From an uncultured Oscillibacter sp. (GTDB lineage: Bacteria; Bacillota; Clostridia; Oscillospirales; Oscillospiraceae), in assembly GCA_900551885.1 (NCBI GenBank), contig URXS01000042.1, positions 1 to 15,979 on the forward strand: 15,979 bases of DNA, given 5' to 3'. Positions 7,002-14,437 of this stretch are shown one piece after another (position 1 is the first letter of the stretch; the number at the start of each line of letters is the position of its first letter). A program made the position numbers and the translations under genes. The notes under the pieces were generated by a model. It was given only the letters and a program-made list of their open reading frames with translations. It was not told the DNA's origin and made no database searches.

Positions 7002-8066
7002 TCATGTCCCCCGCAGCGGAAAGTCTTCCGCCTCTTCCGACCCGTCCAGATGGAGCACTGTAGCCCGGACAGCGTCCTCCGCGAAGGACAAGTCGTAGAT
7101 ATAGCCGTCCTCCCCCAGATCGCAGCGGCCCAGAACCACACCGTCATAAGTAAAAATCTCCGCCCCACAGGCGTAAACCGCCGTGGTCAGATCATTGTTC
7201 CGCCAGATCAGGCTGACGCCCAAGATGTCCTTCTCAAATTCTGCCGTCGCCGTGTTGAAGATGCTGTAAAAGGCATTCTTAGGGCCGCCATGGCCCTCCA
7301 CCACGATGTACTTTCCTGCCGGGGTACAGGAAATAATGGCGTTCACCGCCTGGCTGCGGTCCTGCAGGTCATAGTCCTTCCCCTGATAGGTGAATACCGT
7401 GCCCCGGAAGGACCAGCCGGTATCCGCCGGTTCCGCGGAGGCGCCCGCCAGAGCCAGATCGTCCCGGAAGTCCGCGCCGGGGCCTCCGCTGCGGAAATCG
7501 CCGTTCTCCGTGGTCAGCAGCAGGTCACCTGCATCCAGATAACGATGGACCTCTGTGAGAAAGTCCGCCACAGCCGGGTCCAGGTCCGCCAGACTCCACT
7601 CCCCGGTGGGAAGGAAGAAGGACACGCTGCCGGACCGCAGCAACTGCTCCTCCCCCGACGCATCCAGCGTGAAGAGCTCATAGCTGTAGCAGGCGCTGCC
7701 CATACTGACCCAGGGACTGTACCGCAGCAGGCAGTCCCGCCCCTCGGCCCGACAGGCAAAGAGGGACGCCCAGCCCGCGTGGGACAGCCCCGCCTGCTGG
7801 CTCCACAGCACGTCGCCGCCGGCGTCCACCACCTGCAGCTCGTACCAGGCGTTGGTTCCGTCCGGCGCTGTCACCGTCAGGACCTCCGCAGTCTCCGGCG
7901 CGCCGTCTCCGGTGAAGTCGTACTGAGCCGGCAGAACCTCCACAGTCCGGGTCAGACCGTCGTCCGGAAACGCCTCCCCAGGTCCTGCCTGCCACGCACC
8001 CAAGGTCGTGGCTGCCGCCGCGGCCACCGCCAGTACGCCAATGCCCACCATTCGCCGCCGAGCCAT
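7002..8066 (-). CDS. Exported protein with FG-GAP-like loop and BlaR1-type C-terminal domain (function unknown)
   Basis: This 354-residue protein starts MARRRMVGIGVLAVAAAAA: a basic stretch and a hydrophobic core to about residue 22, which is a signal peptide or an uncleaved anchor. There is no lipobox Cys. DFTGDGAPE at 50-58 resembles the calcium loop of FG-GAP/VCBS repeats, followed by strand-rich sequence with four Cys (105, 112, 126 and, later, 247). Residues about 223-335 (with CTPAGKYIVVEGH at 247-259, FEKDI, IWRNNDLTTAVY) resemble, from memory, the extracytoplasmic C-terminal domain of clostridial BlaR1/M56 sensor proteins. Here no M56 peptidase is attached. The ATG at 8066 has an AGGGGG SD and a consensus-like promoter. 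It is divergent from a membrane-bound XRE regulator. Export is well supported; the function is unknown. Confidence 0.82.
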   Translation of the reverse strand: MARRRMVGIGVLAVAAAAATTLGAWQAGPGEAFPDDGLTRTVEVLPAQYDFTGDGAPETAEVLTVTAPDGTNAWYELQVVDAGGDVLWSQQAGLSHAGWASLFACRAEGRDCLLRYSPWVSMGSACYSYELFTLDASGEEQLLRSGSVSFFLPTGEWSLADLDPAVADFLTEVHRYLDAGDLLLTTENGDFRSGGPGADFRDDLALAGASAEPADTGWSFRGTVFTYQGKDYDLQDRSQAVNAIISCTPAGKYIVVEGHGGPKNAFYSIFNTATAEFEKDILGVSLIWRNNDLTTAVYACGAEIFTYDGVVLGRCDLGEDGYIYDLSFAEDAVRATVLHLDGSEEAEDFPLRGT

Positions 8067-8095
8067 GCACCCGCCCCCTTCACACTGATGTTCCT

Positions 8096-8124
8096 ATTTT
8101 ATAGGGGGTGCAAAATTATGTCAA
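8096..8124 (-). promoter_or_regulatory. Strong sigma-A-type promoter for the exported-protein gene
   Basis: On the minus strand TTGACA (8119-8124, 6/6) is followed after exactly 17 bp by TAAAAT (8096-8101, 5/6). Transcription would start near 8089, giving a 5' leader of about 22 nt before the ATG at 8066 with the SD in between. An inverted repeat overlaps the -35 box, so repression by a bound factor is plausible. Confidence 0.8.
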
Positions 8125-8137
8125 CCATATTTTGGTT
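8123..8137. promoter_or_regulatory. Inverted repeat overlapping the -35 box (candidate operator)
   Basis: AACCA-TATTT-TGGTT is a perfect 5-bp inverted repeat with a 5-bp spacer. It can be extended outward with TGT/ACA (8119-8121 and 8138-8140) if one base is skipped. It overlaps the -35 hexamer of the minus-strand promoter, so a bound dimer would block RNA polymerase. The neighbouring XRE regulator is the obvious candidate binder; this is inference. Confidence 0.5.
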
Positions 8138-8139
8138 AC

Positions 8140-8155
8140 AAAACGGCACCGTTTT
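8140..8155. promoter_or_regulatory. 16-bp palindrome in the divergent intergenic region (candidate operator)
   Basis: AAAACGG-CA-CCGTTTT is a perfect 7-bp inverted repeat around 2 bases, about 15 bp upstream of the -35 box of the exported-protein gene. The 2-nt centre is too short for an RNA hairpin loop, which favours a protein-binding DNA site. Its centre is about 17 bp from that of the neighbouring inverted repeat. Confidence 0.5.
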
Positions 8156-8207
8156 TCCGCCGCAACCGATATTTGACACGGGGGTGGTAGCCTTTTCCCC
8201 GGGAATC

Positions 8208-8216
8208 TGCTATGCT
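8208..8216 (+). promoter_or_regulatory. Extended -10 promoter of the XRE regulator
   Basis: TGCTATGCT is a TGn-type extended -10 (TATGCT at 8211-8216 matches 4/6). It would start transcription near 8223, just upstream of the AGGAGG SD at 8231-8236. There is no good -35 at 16-18 bp, so the promoter may be weak or need the extended element. Confidence 0.42.
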
Positions 8217-8243
8217 GAAGCCAGACACAAAGGAGGAATGGTC

Positions 8244-9827
8244 ATGACGCTGGGACAGCGGATCAGTGGGTATCGAAAGGCCCTGGGCATCTCCCAGGAG
8301 GAGCTGGGAGCCCGACTGGGGGTAAGCCGCCAGGCGGTCAGCAAGTGGGAAACGGGCGCCGCCGCGCCGGATATGGAGAACCTGTTGGCCCTGGCCAAGG
8401 AATTCGGCGTCAGTGTGGCGGAGCTGACCGAGACGCCGGAGCCGCCGGCACCGTCGGAGACCGGTGGGGCATCCCCTGCCGGGAGAAATGATGGAGTGGC
8501 GCCTGCTCCCCCGCACCGGAGGCGGGGTTGGTGGATCGTACTGGTGCTGGTTCTTGTGCTGCTGGTCTTCATGGCGGGAACGTTGATCATCCTTGGTATC
8601 CGCTCCACAGCGGGCCAGGTCAGCGACATGCCGGAGCCGGTGGGCACGGAATTCTATCTTACCTGGCAGGTTCCCCGGCTGGGGCATCAGGAATGGTATG
8701 AGTACCTGTCCCTGGGCGCCCAGGAGGGCTTCTTCCCCTTCGAGACTTCCCTGACCCTGACGGAGCCGGAGGAGGTGGTGGACACGGACGATCATCTCAC
8801 CACCCTCCACCGGGCGGACTGCGGAGCCATTCAGATGGACTACCTCCACATCGGCTATGACCCGGAGATCGACCCGGAAAGTCCGGAGCGGGAGTCCGTG
8901 ACGAAGATCACCACCATCGTACCGGGGTACACCACACCCAGAGGCATCGGCGTGGGCGATACTAAAGAAGATGTCCTGAGGTCCTATGGCGACGACCTGG
9001 TGTACTGCCTCAAGGAGGAGGACGGCTACACCCTGGTGCAACACGACTACTATTACGTTTATTCCGCTTTTGAGGACGACCTGGGATATGGCTCCATTCT
9101 CTTTTACATGAAAGACGGCCTGGCGGCAGGCATCTGCCTGGAGATGATGCAGGACGCTGGAGACGCCTATGCGCCGAACTACGTGACCCGCTTCCCCCTG
9201 GTGGATGGGGAGCCGGACTATTCCCAGCGGCAGGAGCCGGAGCGGGAGGACCTGAGCGCCGCCCGGCAGGTCTACATTGCCTGGAACCAGTTGGCAACCA
9301 ACAACAATCTCTCCACGGAGGAAATCTATGAATGCCGCCGGGACGTGTTCAGTCTGCTGCCGGACATAGACTGGGGGGAACTGCGGCAGATGGGCAGTGC
9401 GGAGAACCCGGATGACGCTATCTTCGGCCTGATGACCTGGCTGGAGCAGCAGGCCCCCTACTCCTCTGCCGAGATTCTCTGGGTCCAGATGGGCTGCACC
9501 GCTGCAGGCCTGGACGGCGCTTATTCAGAACGTTACGCCGATGTACTGGCCAAAGCGCTCTTCTCCGACACGCTGGTCTTTGCCAAGGCCCTGGCCACAG
9601 ACGGAGTGGAGGAAACCACCAAGCGGCTGACCCTTTTGCACACCGCCTACGCTGCGGACCTGTACCCGGCGGAGCTGAAAACCGCTCTGGACACACTGGA
9701 TTCCTACATGGACTCCAGTGCCTTCACCGACACTGAACGGGGCCGGGCGGAGTTGCTGCGGCTGTATCTGGCCACCCCCATCAACGAACGGTCTCAACTC
9801 CCCCACACCCCGGAGGAGCTGGGATGA
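8244..9827 (+). CDS. Membrane-anchored XRE-family regulator with large extracytoplasmic domain
   Basis: A 527-residue one-component regulator candidate. Residues about 4-63 form an XRE/Cro-cI helix-turn-helix (ISQEELGARLGVSRQAVSKWE, 16-36). A Pro/Ala/Gly-rich linker leads to HRRRG and one transmembrane helix at about 96-119 (WWIVLVLVLVLLVFMAG). About 400 residues should lie outside the membrane. The first part (130-330) is strand-rich and holds TTPRGIGVGDTKEDVLRSYGDD (about 230-251, split here by Pro/Gly), a motif style I associate with Firmicutes exported domains. The second part (about 338-515) looks alpha-helical. The ATG at 8244 is chosen because AGGAGG lies 7 nt upstream; an ATG at 8238 is too close to it. 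The gene is divergent from an exported protein and ends in TGATAG before a bidirectional terminator. The sensed signal is unknown. Confidence 0.88.
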   Translation: MTLGQRISGYRKALGISQEELGARLGVSRQAVSKWETGAAAPDMENLLALAKEFGVSVAELTETPEPPAPSETGGASPAGRNDGVAPAPPHRRRGWWIVLVLVLVLLVFMAGTLIILGIRSTAGQVSDMPEPVGTEFYLTWQVPRLGHQEWYEYLSLGAQEGFFPFETSLTLTEPEEVVDTDDHLTTLHRADCGAIQMDYLHIGYDPEIDPESPERESVTKITTIVPGYTTPRGIGVGDTKEDVLRSYGDDLVYCLKEEDGYTLVQHDYYYVYSAFEDDLGYGSILFYMKDGLAAGICLEMMQDAGDAYAPNYVTRFPLVDGEPDYSQRQEPEREDLSAARQVYIAWNQLATNNNLSTEEIYECRRDVFSLLPDIDWGELRQMGSAENPDDAIFGLMTWLEQQAPYSSAEILWVQMGCTAAGLDGAYSERYADVLAKALFSDTLVFAKALATDGVEETTKRLTLLHTAYAADLYPAELKTALDTLDSYMDSSAFTDTERGRAELLRLYLATPINERSQLPHTPEELG

Positions 9828-9846
9828 TAGGAGTAGAAACAGCAAA

Positions 9847-9873
9847 CGAGGGAACGGCAATGCCGTTCCCTCG
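9847..9873. terminator. Bidirectional terminator between convergent genes
   Basis: CGAGGGAACGGCA and its exact complement TGCCGTTCCCTCG flank a single A, giving an 11-13-bp GC-rich stem with a 3-5-nt loop. It lies 19 nt after the plus-strand XRE regulator and 11 nt after the minus-strand engB stop. The following tracts are short on both strands (CTTTATC on plus, TTTGCTGTTTC on minus), but the convergent position and perfect stem support a shared terminator. Confidence 0.75.
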
Positions 9874-9884
9874 CTTTATCTCTC

Positions 9885-10481
9885 TCATCCCCCGCACTTT
9901 TCCACCAATAGCCGGATCAGAGTGTCTTTGCCCTCTCCCTTCTCAGCGGAAAAGGGCACCAGGGCGTCGTCCTCCGTCAGCTCCAGGGTCTCCCGGATCA
10001 GCGCCAGCGCCGGCTCCACCTGACTCTTTTTCAGCTTATCCAGTTTGTTGGCCACAATGATTTCCGGGCAGCCGCTCTGGCGGAACCAGTCGTGCATAGT
10101 CACATCGTCCGCCGTGGGCTTGTGACGGATGTCCACGATCAGCACCCCTGCGGTGATACGGCCGGTCTCCTCCTGGAAGTAGCTCTCCATCAGACGCCCC
10201 CACCGCTCCTTTTCCGCCTGGCTGACTTTGGCGTAGCCGTAGCCCGGCAGATCCACCAAATAGGCCCGGCTGTCCACCAGAAAATAATTGATCTGGGTGG
10301 TCTTTCCCGGGGAAGCCCCCACATAAGCCAAGTTCTTCCGATTCACCAGCCGGTTGATCACCGAGGACTTGCCCACGTTGGACCGTCCCGCAAAGGCAAA
10401 CTGGGGCAGGCCATCCCGCAGGAAGTGGCTCCGGTCAGATGCAGAGCGGACAAAGGCCACTTTATTGAAGTTCAAAGACAT
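9885..10481 (-). CDS. engB: Ribosome biogenesis GTP-binding protein EngB/YsxC
   Basis: EngB (YsxC/YihA) is a cytoplasmic TrmE-Era-EngA-EngB-Septin family GTPase required for late assembly of the 50S subunit. With the start at 10481 the protein is 198 aa, normal for the family. G motifs: G1 GRSNVGKSS (32-40), G2 PGKTTQI (59-64), G3 DLPG (77-80) with the EngB-typical YGYAKV after it, G4 NKLDK (145-149), and a G5-like FSAEKGEG. The open frame continues upstream to 10694 through lon sequence, but MSLNFNKVAFVRSA matches EngB N-termini. An AAAGGAG overlapping the lon stop codon lies 11 nt before the ATG, a rather long spacing. It is the last gene of the clpP-clpX-lon-engB block. Confidence 0.96.
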   Translation of the reverse strand: MSLNFNKVAFVRSASDRSHFLRDGLPQFAFAGRSNVGKSSVINRLVNRKNLAYVGASPGKTTQINYFLVDSRAYLVDLPGYGYAKVSQAEKERWGRLMESYFQEETGRITAGVLIVDIRHKPTADDVTMHDWFRQSGCPEIIVANKLDKLKKSQVEPALALIRETLELTEDDALVPFSAEKGEGKDTLIRLLVEKCGG

Positions 10482-10497
10482 GTATAGGAAAACTCCT

Positions 10498-12918
10498 TTA
10501 CTGCCGTAGAGCAGCGTCTCCGCCGGCCTCACGGCTGGGTATCGGTGCAAAGGCGGCAACCGGCCGCTCCTCATGGTTAAGAGTAGCGACCTCTCCGCAC
10601 AGTGCCGCGGCAAACACCTGGTCCATCGTCTCCACTGGCACGAAGTGCAGTGCCGCCCGGACAGTTTGGTCGATTTCCTCCAGATCCCGGACATTGTCCT
10701 TGGGAATCAGCACGGTACCGATGCCATTGCGCAGGGCGGCCATGGTCTTCTCCTTTAGACCACCGATGGCCAGCACCCGGCCCCGGAGGGTCACCTCGCC
10801 AGTCATGGCGATACCCGCACGGATTTTTCGCCCGGTCAGGGCCGACAGCATGGCGGTGGTAACGGCGATACCGGCAGAGGGTCCATCCTTGGGCACGGCC
10901 CCCTCCGGAAAATGAACGTGAATGTCCTTGGTCTTGTAGAAGTCGGCCTCAATGCCCAGGGCCGCCGCCCGGCTCCGCAGGCAGCTCAGAGCCGCCTGTG
11001 CGGACTCCTTCATCACATCGCCCAGGTTGCCGGTCAGCTCCAGCTTGCCGGAGCCCTCCATGACGTTGACTTCCACCTCCAGGATCTCGCCGCCGGCTTC
11101 CGTCCAGGCCAGGCCATTGACCACGCCCACCTCTTCCCGGTCCGTGTGGAGGGTCGGAGGATAGGGCTGGCAGTCCAGCAGTTTCGGCAGGTCTTTTTCT
11201 GTAACGGTAATTCGCTTTACATCTCCTGACAACAGCCGCATGTCGGCTTTTCGACATACCGCCGCCAGCCGCCGCTCCAGAAGGCGGACGCCGGACTCCC
11301 GGGTATAGTCCCGGATAATGGCCCGAATCACGTCATCCCCCACGCGGAGGGTACCCTTCTTCAAACCATGGGCGGCCATCTGCTTGGGCAGCAGGTGCCG
11401 TTTGGCAATTTGCAGCTTTTCCTCATCCGTGTAACTGGAGAGGTGAATGACTTCCATTCGATCCAGCAGAGGCCGGGGAATGGTATCGGTGGTATTGGCG
11501 GTAGTGATGAACATGACCTTCGTCAGATCTACGGGAATTTCCAGGAAGTGGTCGCGGAAGGCGTAGTTCTGCTCACTGTCCAGCACCTCCAGCAGTGCGG
11601 AAGCCGGGTCGCCCCGATAGTCGCTGCCCAGCTTGTCGATCTCATCCAGCAGCAGCAACGGGTTCATGGAACCGCTGCGGCTGATGGCCTCGATGATGCG
11701 GCCAGGCATGGCGCCTATGTAGGTTTTCCGGTGTCCCCGGATGTCCGCCTCGTCCCGGACGCCGCCCAGAGAGAGCCGGGCCAGCTTCCGGTTCAGGGCC
11801 TTGGCCACGGAGATAGCGATGGAAGTCTTGCCCACGCCCGGCGGGCCCACCAGGCAGAGGATCTGCCCCTTGGCGTCGGGGTTCATCTGCCGGACGGCAA
11901 TGGTCTCCAGGATGCGCTCCTTCACCTTCTCCAGGCCGAAGTGGTCCTTCTCCAGCACCTTTCGGGCGGCCTCCACGCTGAGGCGCTCACGGGTCTCGGT
12001 GTTCCAGGGCATTTCCAGGCACACATCCAGGTAGTTGCGGATGACGGCCCCCTCGGCGCTGCCGAAGGGTTGCTTGGACAGCTTGCTGACCTCCTTGAGC
12101 AGGTGCTTCTCCGTCTCCTCGTTCAGCTTCAGAGCAGTGATTTTCTCCCGATAGGCTGTCAGCTCATCGGTCTCACTCTCCTCGCCCTCCCCCAGCTCGT
12201 TCTGGAGGACACGGATCTGGGTGCGCAGGATCTGCTCCCGCTGGGAGCGGACCAACTGATCCCGCACCTTGCTCTCCATCTCGTGCTCAAAGCCCAGGAC
12301 GTTGTTCTCCCGAGCCAGGAAACCGTTGAGCTTCCGCAGACGGATATAGGAAGAGAACTCCTCCAGAATCTCCTGCTTGTCAGTATAGCGGAGGTTGATA
12401 TTCTGGGCGATGTAGTCCGCCAGAAAGCCGGGGTCCCGGCTGTCCATAACTGTGGTCAACACTTCCTCCGCCACGCCACCGGCCATCTGGGCATACTCGG
12501 TAAAGAGGGTGTAGGTCTGGCGCAGCAATGCCTCCGTTCGGGGGCTGTGCTGGAAGGCTTCAGAATAGGTCTCCTCTGGAATAGCCTCTACGTTGGCCTG
12601 GAGGTAAGGCGTTGTCTGCCATAACCGCTTCAGCCGTGCTCTCTGGCTGCCCTCCACAACACAGCGGACAGTGTTGCCCAAACGCAGAATCTGGGAGATA
12701 TGGGATACGGTGCCGATCTCGTAGAGGTCCGCCTCGCCCGGCACCGCCGTGCCGATCTCCCGCTGTGTCACCAGGAAAATATCCTGGTCCGTCTCCATCG
12801 CCCGCTCCAAAGCGGCAATGGAGATGGAGCGCTCCACATCAAAGGTCAAATTCATATGGGGAAAAACCGTCAATCCCCGAAGGGCCATGACGGGAATGTT
12901 CCAGTTGCTCAGTTCCAT
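10498..12918 (-). CDS. lon: ATP-dependent protease Lon (LonA)
   Basis: Lon degrades damaged and regulatory proteins as a cytoplasmic hexamer. The protein is 806 aa from the ATG at 12918, chosen for its AAAGGAA SD and typical LonA length; the frame opens earlier at 12960, but that stretch is the terminator hairpin. Domains: N-terminal substrate domain (about 7-200), coiled-coil helical region (about 210-290), AAA+ module with Walker A GPPGVGKT (358-365) and Walker B LLLLDEID (421-428), and the C-terminal protease domain with the Ser-Lys dyad at S681 (PKDGPSAG) and K722 (GGLKEK). All key residues are intact. It follows clpX with a strong terminator between them and precedes engB by 16 nt. Confidence 0.98.
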   Translation of the reverse strand: MELSNWNIPVMALRGLTVFPHMNLTFDVERSISIAALERAMETDQDIFLVTQREIGTAVPGEADLYEIGTVSHISQILRLGNTVRCVVEGSQRARLKRLWQTTPYLQANVEAIPEETYSEAFQHSPRTEALLRQTYTLFTEYAQMAGGVAEEVLTTVMDSRDPGFLADYIAQNINLRYTDKQEILEEFSSYIRLRKLNGFLARENNVLGFEHEMESKVRDQLVRSQREQILRTQIRVLQNELGEGEESETDELTAYREKITALKLNEETEKHLLKEVSKLSKQPFGSAEGAVIRNYLDVCLEMPWNTETRERLSVEAARKVLEKDHFGLEKVKERILETIAVRQMNPDAKGQILCLVGPPGVGKTSIAISVAKALNRKLARLSLGGVRDEADIRGHRKTYIGAMPGRIIEAISRSGSMNPLLLLDEIDKLGSDYRGDPASALLEVLDSEQNYAFRDHFLEIPVDLTKVMFITTANTTDTIPRPLLDRMEVIHLSSYTDEEKLQIAKRHLLPKQMAAHGLKKGTLRVGDDVIRAIIRDYTRESGVRLLERRLAAVCRKADMRLLSGDVKRITVTEKDLPKLLDCQPYPPTLHTDREEVGVVNGLAWTEAGGEILEVEVNVMEGSGKLELTGNLGDVMKESAQAALSCLRSRAAALGIEADFYKTKDIHVHFPEGAVPKDGPSAGIAVTTAMLSALTGRKIRAGIAMTGEVTLRGRVLAIGGLKEKTMAALRNGIGTVLIPKDNVRDLEEIDQTVRAALHFVPVETMDQVFAAALCGEVATLNHEERPVAAFAPIPSREAGGDAALRQ

Positions 12919-12936
12919 TTGCGGTTCCTTTCTTGG

Positions 12937-12978
12937 AAAAAACGGCAGAGGAAAGGGCACCGCGTCCCTTCCCTCTGC
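12937..12978 (-). terminator. Strong intrinsic terminator between clpX and lon
   Basis: On the minus strand a 13-bp stem (one G-U pair) forms between GCAGAGGGAAGGG (12966-12978) and CCCTTTCCTCTGC (12945-12957) around an 8-nt loop, followed by CG and six T (12937-12942). It starts 3 nt after the clpX stop and ends 18 nt before the lon ATG, leaving no room for a separate lon promoter. Confidence 0.85.
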
Positions 12979-12981
12979 GCT

Positions 12982-14304
12982 TTAAGAAGCCGACGCGGGG
13001 GATGAGGAACCGGAGACCGGTTTGCCCTCTCCCTTGCCGGTGTTCAGTTTCACGGAATAGCTGACCTTCAGGGGGTCGTGAGTCAGGACGGGCTGTCCTT
13101 TCCCCTCCACGCAGTCCCGGGTGATAACCACCTTGGTAACGGTGGGGTCCGAGGGAATGTCGTACATGATCTGGGTCAGCATTCCCTCCATGACGGCCCG
13201 CAGGCCCCGGGCGCCGATGTTCCGGGCGATGGCCTTGTCGGCAATGGCCTCCAGAGCCTCCGGCTCAAACTCCAGGTCCACATCATCGTACTCCAGCAGC
13301 TTCTTGTACTGCTTGACCAGAGCGTTCTTGGGCTCTGTCAGGATGCGCACCAGATCCTCCCGCCGCAGGGCGTTCAGAGGCGCGATCACCGGCAGACGGC
13401 CCACCAGCTCGGGAATCAGGCCGAATTTCAGGATGTCGTGGGGCTGGACCTCGTGGAGGATCTTGCTGATGTCCTTGTCCTTCTTCCCCTGCACATTGGC
13501 GCCAAAGCCGATGGACTTCTGGTCCAGCCGCTTTTCGATGATCTTCTCCAGGCCATCGAAGGCGCCGCCGCAGATAAAGAGGATGTTCTTGGTGTTCACC
13601 TGGATGAACTCCTGGTGAGGATGCTTGCGGCCGCCCTGGGGCGGCACGTTGGCCACGGTCCCCTCCACGATCTTCAGCAGAGCCTGCTGCACGCCCTCGC
13701 CGGACACGTCACGGGTGATGGAGGTGTTCTCGCTCTTGCGGGCGATCTTATCGATCTCATCCACGTAGATGATGCCGTGTTCGGCCCGCTCCACGTCGAA
13801 GTCCGCCGCCTGCAGCAGACGCAGCAGAATATTCTCCACATCGTCGCCCACATAACCGGCCTCGGTCAGGGTGGTGGCGTCGGCGATGGCAAAGGGGACC
13901 TTCAGAATCCGGGCCAGCGTCTGGGCAAACAACGTCTTGCCGGAACCGGTGGGGCCCAGCATCAATATGTTGCTCTTCTGGAGCTCCACATCCTCACCGC
14001 CGCCGAAGAAAATGCGCTTATAGTGATTGTATACCGCCACAGACAAGGCCACCTTGGCCTCGTCCTGGCCGATGACGTACTGGTCCAGCACGTCCTTGAT
14101 CTCCCGGGGCGTGGGGAGCTGGTCGGGAATATCCTCCAGTCCCTCGCTGCCGGTATCCTCGAACCCGTCATTGAGAATGCTCATACACAACTGCACACAT
14201 TCGTCGCAGATGCGCACACCGGGTCCCTGGATCATTCGGCGAACCTGGCTCTCGTGCTTACCGCAAAAGGAGCACCGCAGGGTCTTCTTGCCGTCGTCGT
14301 TCAT
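12982..14304 (-). CDS. clpX: ATP-dependent Clp protease ATP-binding subunit ClpX
   Basis: ClpX is the AAA+ unfoldase that feeds substrates to ClpP. The 440-residue protein has the N-terminal C4 zinc-binding domain (C11, C14, C33, C36), Walker A GPTGSGKT (117-124), the GYVG pore loop (150-153) and Walker B IIYVDEID (178-185). The IGF loop that docks on ClpP is visible as SIGFG, and a conserved arginine-finger region follows ([11 protein letters not shown]). The C-terminus ends in a Gly/Ser/Pro-rich tail (about the last 20 residues) not needed for the fold. The ATG at 14304 has GAGGT about 8 nt upstream. It lies 133 nt from clpP, its functional partner, and a perfect inverted repeat sits in that gap. 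Confidence 0.98.
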   Translation of the reverse strand: MNDDGKKTLRCSFCGKHESQVRRMIQGPGVRICDECVQLCMSILNDGFEDTGSEGLEDIPDQLPTPREIKDVLDQYVIGQDEAKVALSVAVYNHYKRIFFGGGEDVELQKSNILMLGPTGSGKTLFAQTLARILKVPFAIADATTLTEAGYVGDDVENILLRLLQAADFDVERAEHGIIYVDEIDKIARKSENTSITRDVSGEGVQQALLKIVEGTVANVPPQGGRKHPHQEFIQVNTKNILFICGGAFDGLEKIIEKRLDQKSIGFGANVQGKKDKDISKILHEVQPHDILKFGLIPELVGRLPVIAPLNALRREDLVRILTEPKNALVKQYKKLLEYDDVDLEFEPEALEAIADKAIARNIGARGLRAVMEGMLTQIMYDIPSDPTVTKVVITRDCVEGKGQPVLTHDPLKVSYSVKLNTGKGEGKPVSGSSSPASAS

Positions 14305-14335
14305 GGTATTACCTCGTTCTCAGGATTTGCGCTGA

Positions 14336-14360
14336 TTGTTTGCCGGTCCACGGCAAACAA
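14336..14360. repeat. Perfect 10-bp inverted repeat between clpP and clpX
   Basis: TTGTTTGCCG-GTCCA-CGGCAAACAA is a perfect 10-bp inverted repeat with a 5-nt spacer, lying 32 nt upstream of the clpX ATG. There is no T-run on the minus-strand side, so a simple terminator is unlikely. It does not match CIRCE or the CtsR heptad repeat. It may be an RNA hairpin (processing or stability) or a repressor site; only a weak promoter (TTGTTT-17-AATCAG) could be drawn through it. Confidence 0.7.
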
Positions 14361-14437
14361 GTCATTTTCATGGCCGGGTGTCCTCCATCCCGCCGGGGAC
14401 GACCGGACCGCACAGCCGGGAAAACAACGGGTGGTTA

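Noticed and set aside
8173..8178. Perfect TTGACA on the plus strand upstream of the XRE regulator
   Set aside because: The sequence 16-18 bp downstream is GC-rich (TCCCCG) and the nearest good -10 (TATGCT at 8211) is 32 bp away, so the two do not form a normal promoter.
6222..8243. Open plus-strand frame of more than 670 codons in front of the XRE regulator, which would make a protein of about 1,200 residues
   Set aside because: It runs antisense through pyrH and the exported-protein gene and is a by-product of high GC with biased third positions. The AGGAGG SD at 8231 and the HTH N-terminus fix the real start at 8244.
8136..9044. Minus-strand frame of about 302 codons opposite the XRE regulator
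   Set aside because: Shadow of the real plus-strand gene, and it would overlap the divergent promoter region.
11368..12624. Long plus-strand frame of about 418 codons inside lon
   Set aside because: Antisense shadow of a fully conserved Lon protein; composition (Leu/Gln/Gly/Val rich) matches the mirror of Lon codons, and no domain is recognisable.
14361..14437. GC-rich self-complementary patches (CCGGC/GCCGG) after clpP as a terminator
   Set aside because: Only short, competing stems and no T-run on the minus strand after them; no reliable terminator could be drawn.
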